Below are positions 62,169 through 64,000 of a stretch of 64,000 nt of DNA, piece after piece. Position 1 is the stretch's first letter; every line of letters starts with the position of its first letter. Source of the DNA: Toxoplasma gondii ME49 (taxonomy: Eukaryota; Apicomplexa; Conoidasida; Eucoccidiorida; Sarcocystidae); assembly GCF_000006565.2 (NCBI RefSeq), contig NC_031476.1, positions 3,992,458-4,056,457 of the forward strand, written 5' to 3'. Below the pieces are notes generated by a model. That model saw nothing but the letters and a program-made list of their open reading frames with translations. It did no database searches and had not been told where the DNA came from. The position numbers were made by a program, and so were the translations under genes.

Positions 62169-63697
62169 TGTTTCTCTGTCACAGGAAGCAGTTCCCTCTG
62201 TTGGGAATTTGCGAAGAGGACTCGTGCAACACAGACGGCCTGTCCGCTACAATTCCAGCCAGCAAAGCAGAAAACGTCACACTGCAACCCTAAAGCCTAA
62301 TTCACCAGAAACCCCAAACCTGCGCTACTGGGAGCCAGCCCCCCCAAAACGGTGGGGACTGCATGCAAAGGCACACACATGACAAGCGAATTGACTATAG
62401 TCCGGCATTCCTATCTCCTTTTCTCTGGAATTCCCGTGGACGTGTTTCCCCAATGAGTAGAGAACTATTCAGCATTCCCCAACAGCATTACATCTGCTCT
62501 CGAAGCTCAGAGCAGCGGGGTAACGCAGCCTCCTCTCGCTGCCTAACGCAACAAACATCGTCACTTTTGCTTTAACTTCTCTCGTTTCGTTGGTGGATGT
62601 AGAGAGCGTAGGAGGCTCATCACTACTGTTAAACTGGGTAACTGTTGTGCCATCTCCTACACAACGTTTTGGCAGTGTAGAGCCTACATCCCTGTGATAA
62701 GTGGAACACGACATGGCTTTAACAGGAAACTGGAAGGTAAACGAGGGAAACCAATTAAGGAACAGGGCGAAGAGGGGGGCGTGCAAGAGAGAAAGCTACA
62801 CAGATGGAAAACGGACCACACCGAAATCGACTGGCATTGGACAAGGTTTCCGGTTCTCGCCAAGGTGACTCCGCTGAATGGGAACCCCCAATAAAACCTT
62901 CTCTCACCCGCGTCAGATTGTTGCAAGCGCCTGTAGACCGTAAGCAGCTGTGACGCGAGTATGAACGTTATTTGGATTTTTCCAGAAACGGCTATAAAGT
63001 GCTTCTGTTTGCCTTCGGGAAAAGACATGCTTTCGGAGAAAGCGACCAGATGCCATATCGGAACAACCTTTTTAATTGTTGAACCTCTCCCCTGGCTGCC
63101 ATCGGCGCGTCCCACTTCAGCCGGAAAAAGGGATCAGGACAGTGAAGTATGCGCATCTGAACGACTCTTTTTTAGCTGCGGGATTCTATAATGTCTATAG
63201 AAGCTCTGCCTGAATTCTCACTACATGTGACTCGAGTAAATTATCGCAAAAGGAACCGGATTTCAGATTCGTGTTAAAAAATAACCACTCTTCAGACGTG
63301 CATGCATGTTTCGACAATTGTTTCGTATTTCCGATACGACACCTGTACCCCGGGATGAAGCGAAGCAAACATGTGGTGGCGGCACATGTCACACACTACG
63401 GCTACGCGAAACGCAAATAGAGAGCGAGAACGTGAATCTCCGAAATAACTAAGCCATGTGAACCCAAACCCGATCATGTCCATTTGCCTCATCAGATGTT
63501 CTGGAAGCTGCTTGTTCAGTGAAGAAGAGCTAAGCTGTGAGCTTCAAAAGTCACATGATGCTCCAGCTTGAAGAAAACCAAGGGGACAGCCTTTTCGCAT
63601 GCGTTGCAGTGTCTTTGGAGATTAGGCCCCCAACGTTTGTCACAGTAGATTCCATACCCAACGTACAATGACGATGCTCAAATATACACATCTATAT

Positions 63698-63739
<42 letters not shown>

Positions 63740-64000
63740 TCCGTAGAACTACGGAAACTGCATGCGCCTGAGATTATAGTGATAAATGTGCATCAAAACC
63801 GCACTTGTCTCTCACGCAGAACGCTGTGGAGTCGAAAGATTGGTTTCACAACGCCGCCTCAAAGAGAACGCTTGTGACAAGCCACCAAGGGTCAACGAGA
63901 GAGAGCGACACCTCGCTTGAGGTCCACATCAAGACGAATCACCACACTCACCTTCTGGCTTCCACTTATTTTTCATACAATCCGTATGAAAGACCGTCTT
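62169..64000. other. Upstream region of the DM10 gene, no supported gene
   Basis: This region should hold the promoter and 5' UTR of the DM10 gene. An open frame at 63115-62684 (minus) has a Met start but no motif and no link to the N-terminal exon. Nothing else stands out apart from the TA repeat near the right edge. Confidence 0.4.
63701..63737. repeat. (TA)n microsatellite
   Basis: A nearly pure TA run of about 18 units lies in non-coding sequence near the right edge of the window. Confidence 0.9.

Overview
The window looks like nuclear DNA of a tissue-cyst-forming coccidian (Sarcocystidae; Toxoplasma, Neospora, Hammondia or Besnoitia type). The genes are intron-rich with clean GT..AG junctions. 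UTRs and introns are long and carry (TA)n and (CT)n tracts, base composition is near-balanced, and proteins carry low-complexity insertions. The content is apicomplexan: an apicoplast Toc75/Omp85 protein next to casein kinase II beta, an order I recall from the Toxoplasma 2723xx-2724xx neighbourhood (memory, not checked). Gene models were built by hand from conserved motifs and in-phase splice junctions.

Left block (1-19.1 kb). A seven-exon 3-hydroxyisobutyrate dehydrogenase-like gene (minus) and a five-exon casein kinase II beta gene (plus) diverge from a shared interval at 4.6-6.6 kb. Casein kinase II beta converges on a six-exon Toc75-like gene (minus), whose barrel ends in Phe at 12,252. 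These three models are phase-consistent throughout.

Middle block (19.1-30 kb). A long intergenic stretch with two TGAGACG motifs leads into a plus-strand locus of coding-like exons that I do not recognise. It may be one gene or two. The last three exons (27,192-28,748) form a consistent ending. A short, very AT-rich segment of possible organellar origin lies just upstream of them.

Right block (30-62 kb, all minus strand). It holds a cysteine-rich protein with a GPI-type C-terminus, a very large five-transmembrane protein with prominin-like layout (eight in-phase exons plus a probable N-terminal exon), a small zinc-binding protein with uncertain 5' structure, and a triple-DM10 protein of the EFHC1/Rib72 class, which sits in the lumen of ciliary doublet microtubules in other eukaryotes.

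Functionally the window mixes metabolism (branched-chain amino acid breakdown), signalling (CK2), apicoplast protein import, surface or membrane organisation, and axoneme structure. Nothing suggests these genes act as one operon-like system. The most novel candidates are the prominin-like protein and the unrecognised plus-strand gene. No tRNA, rRNA or complete transposon was seen.
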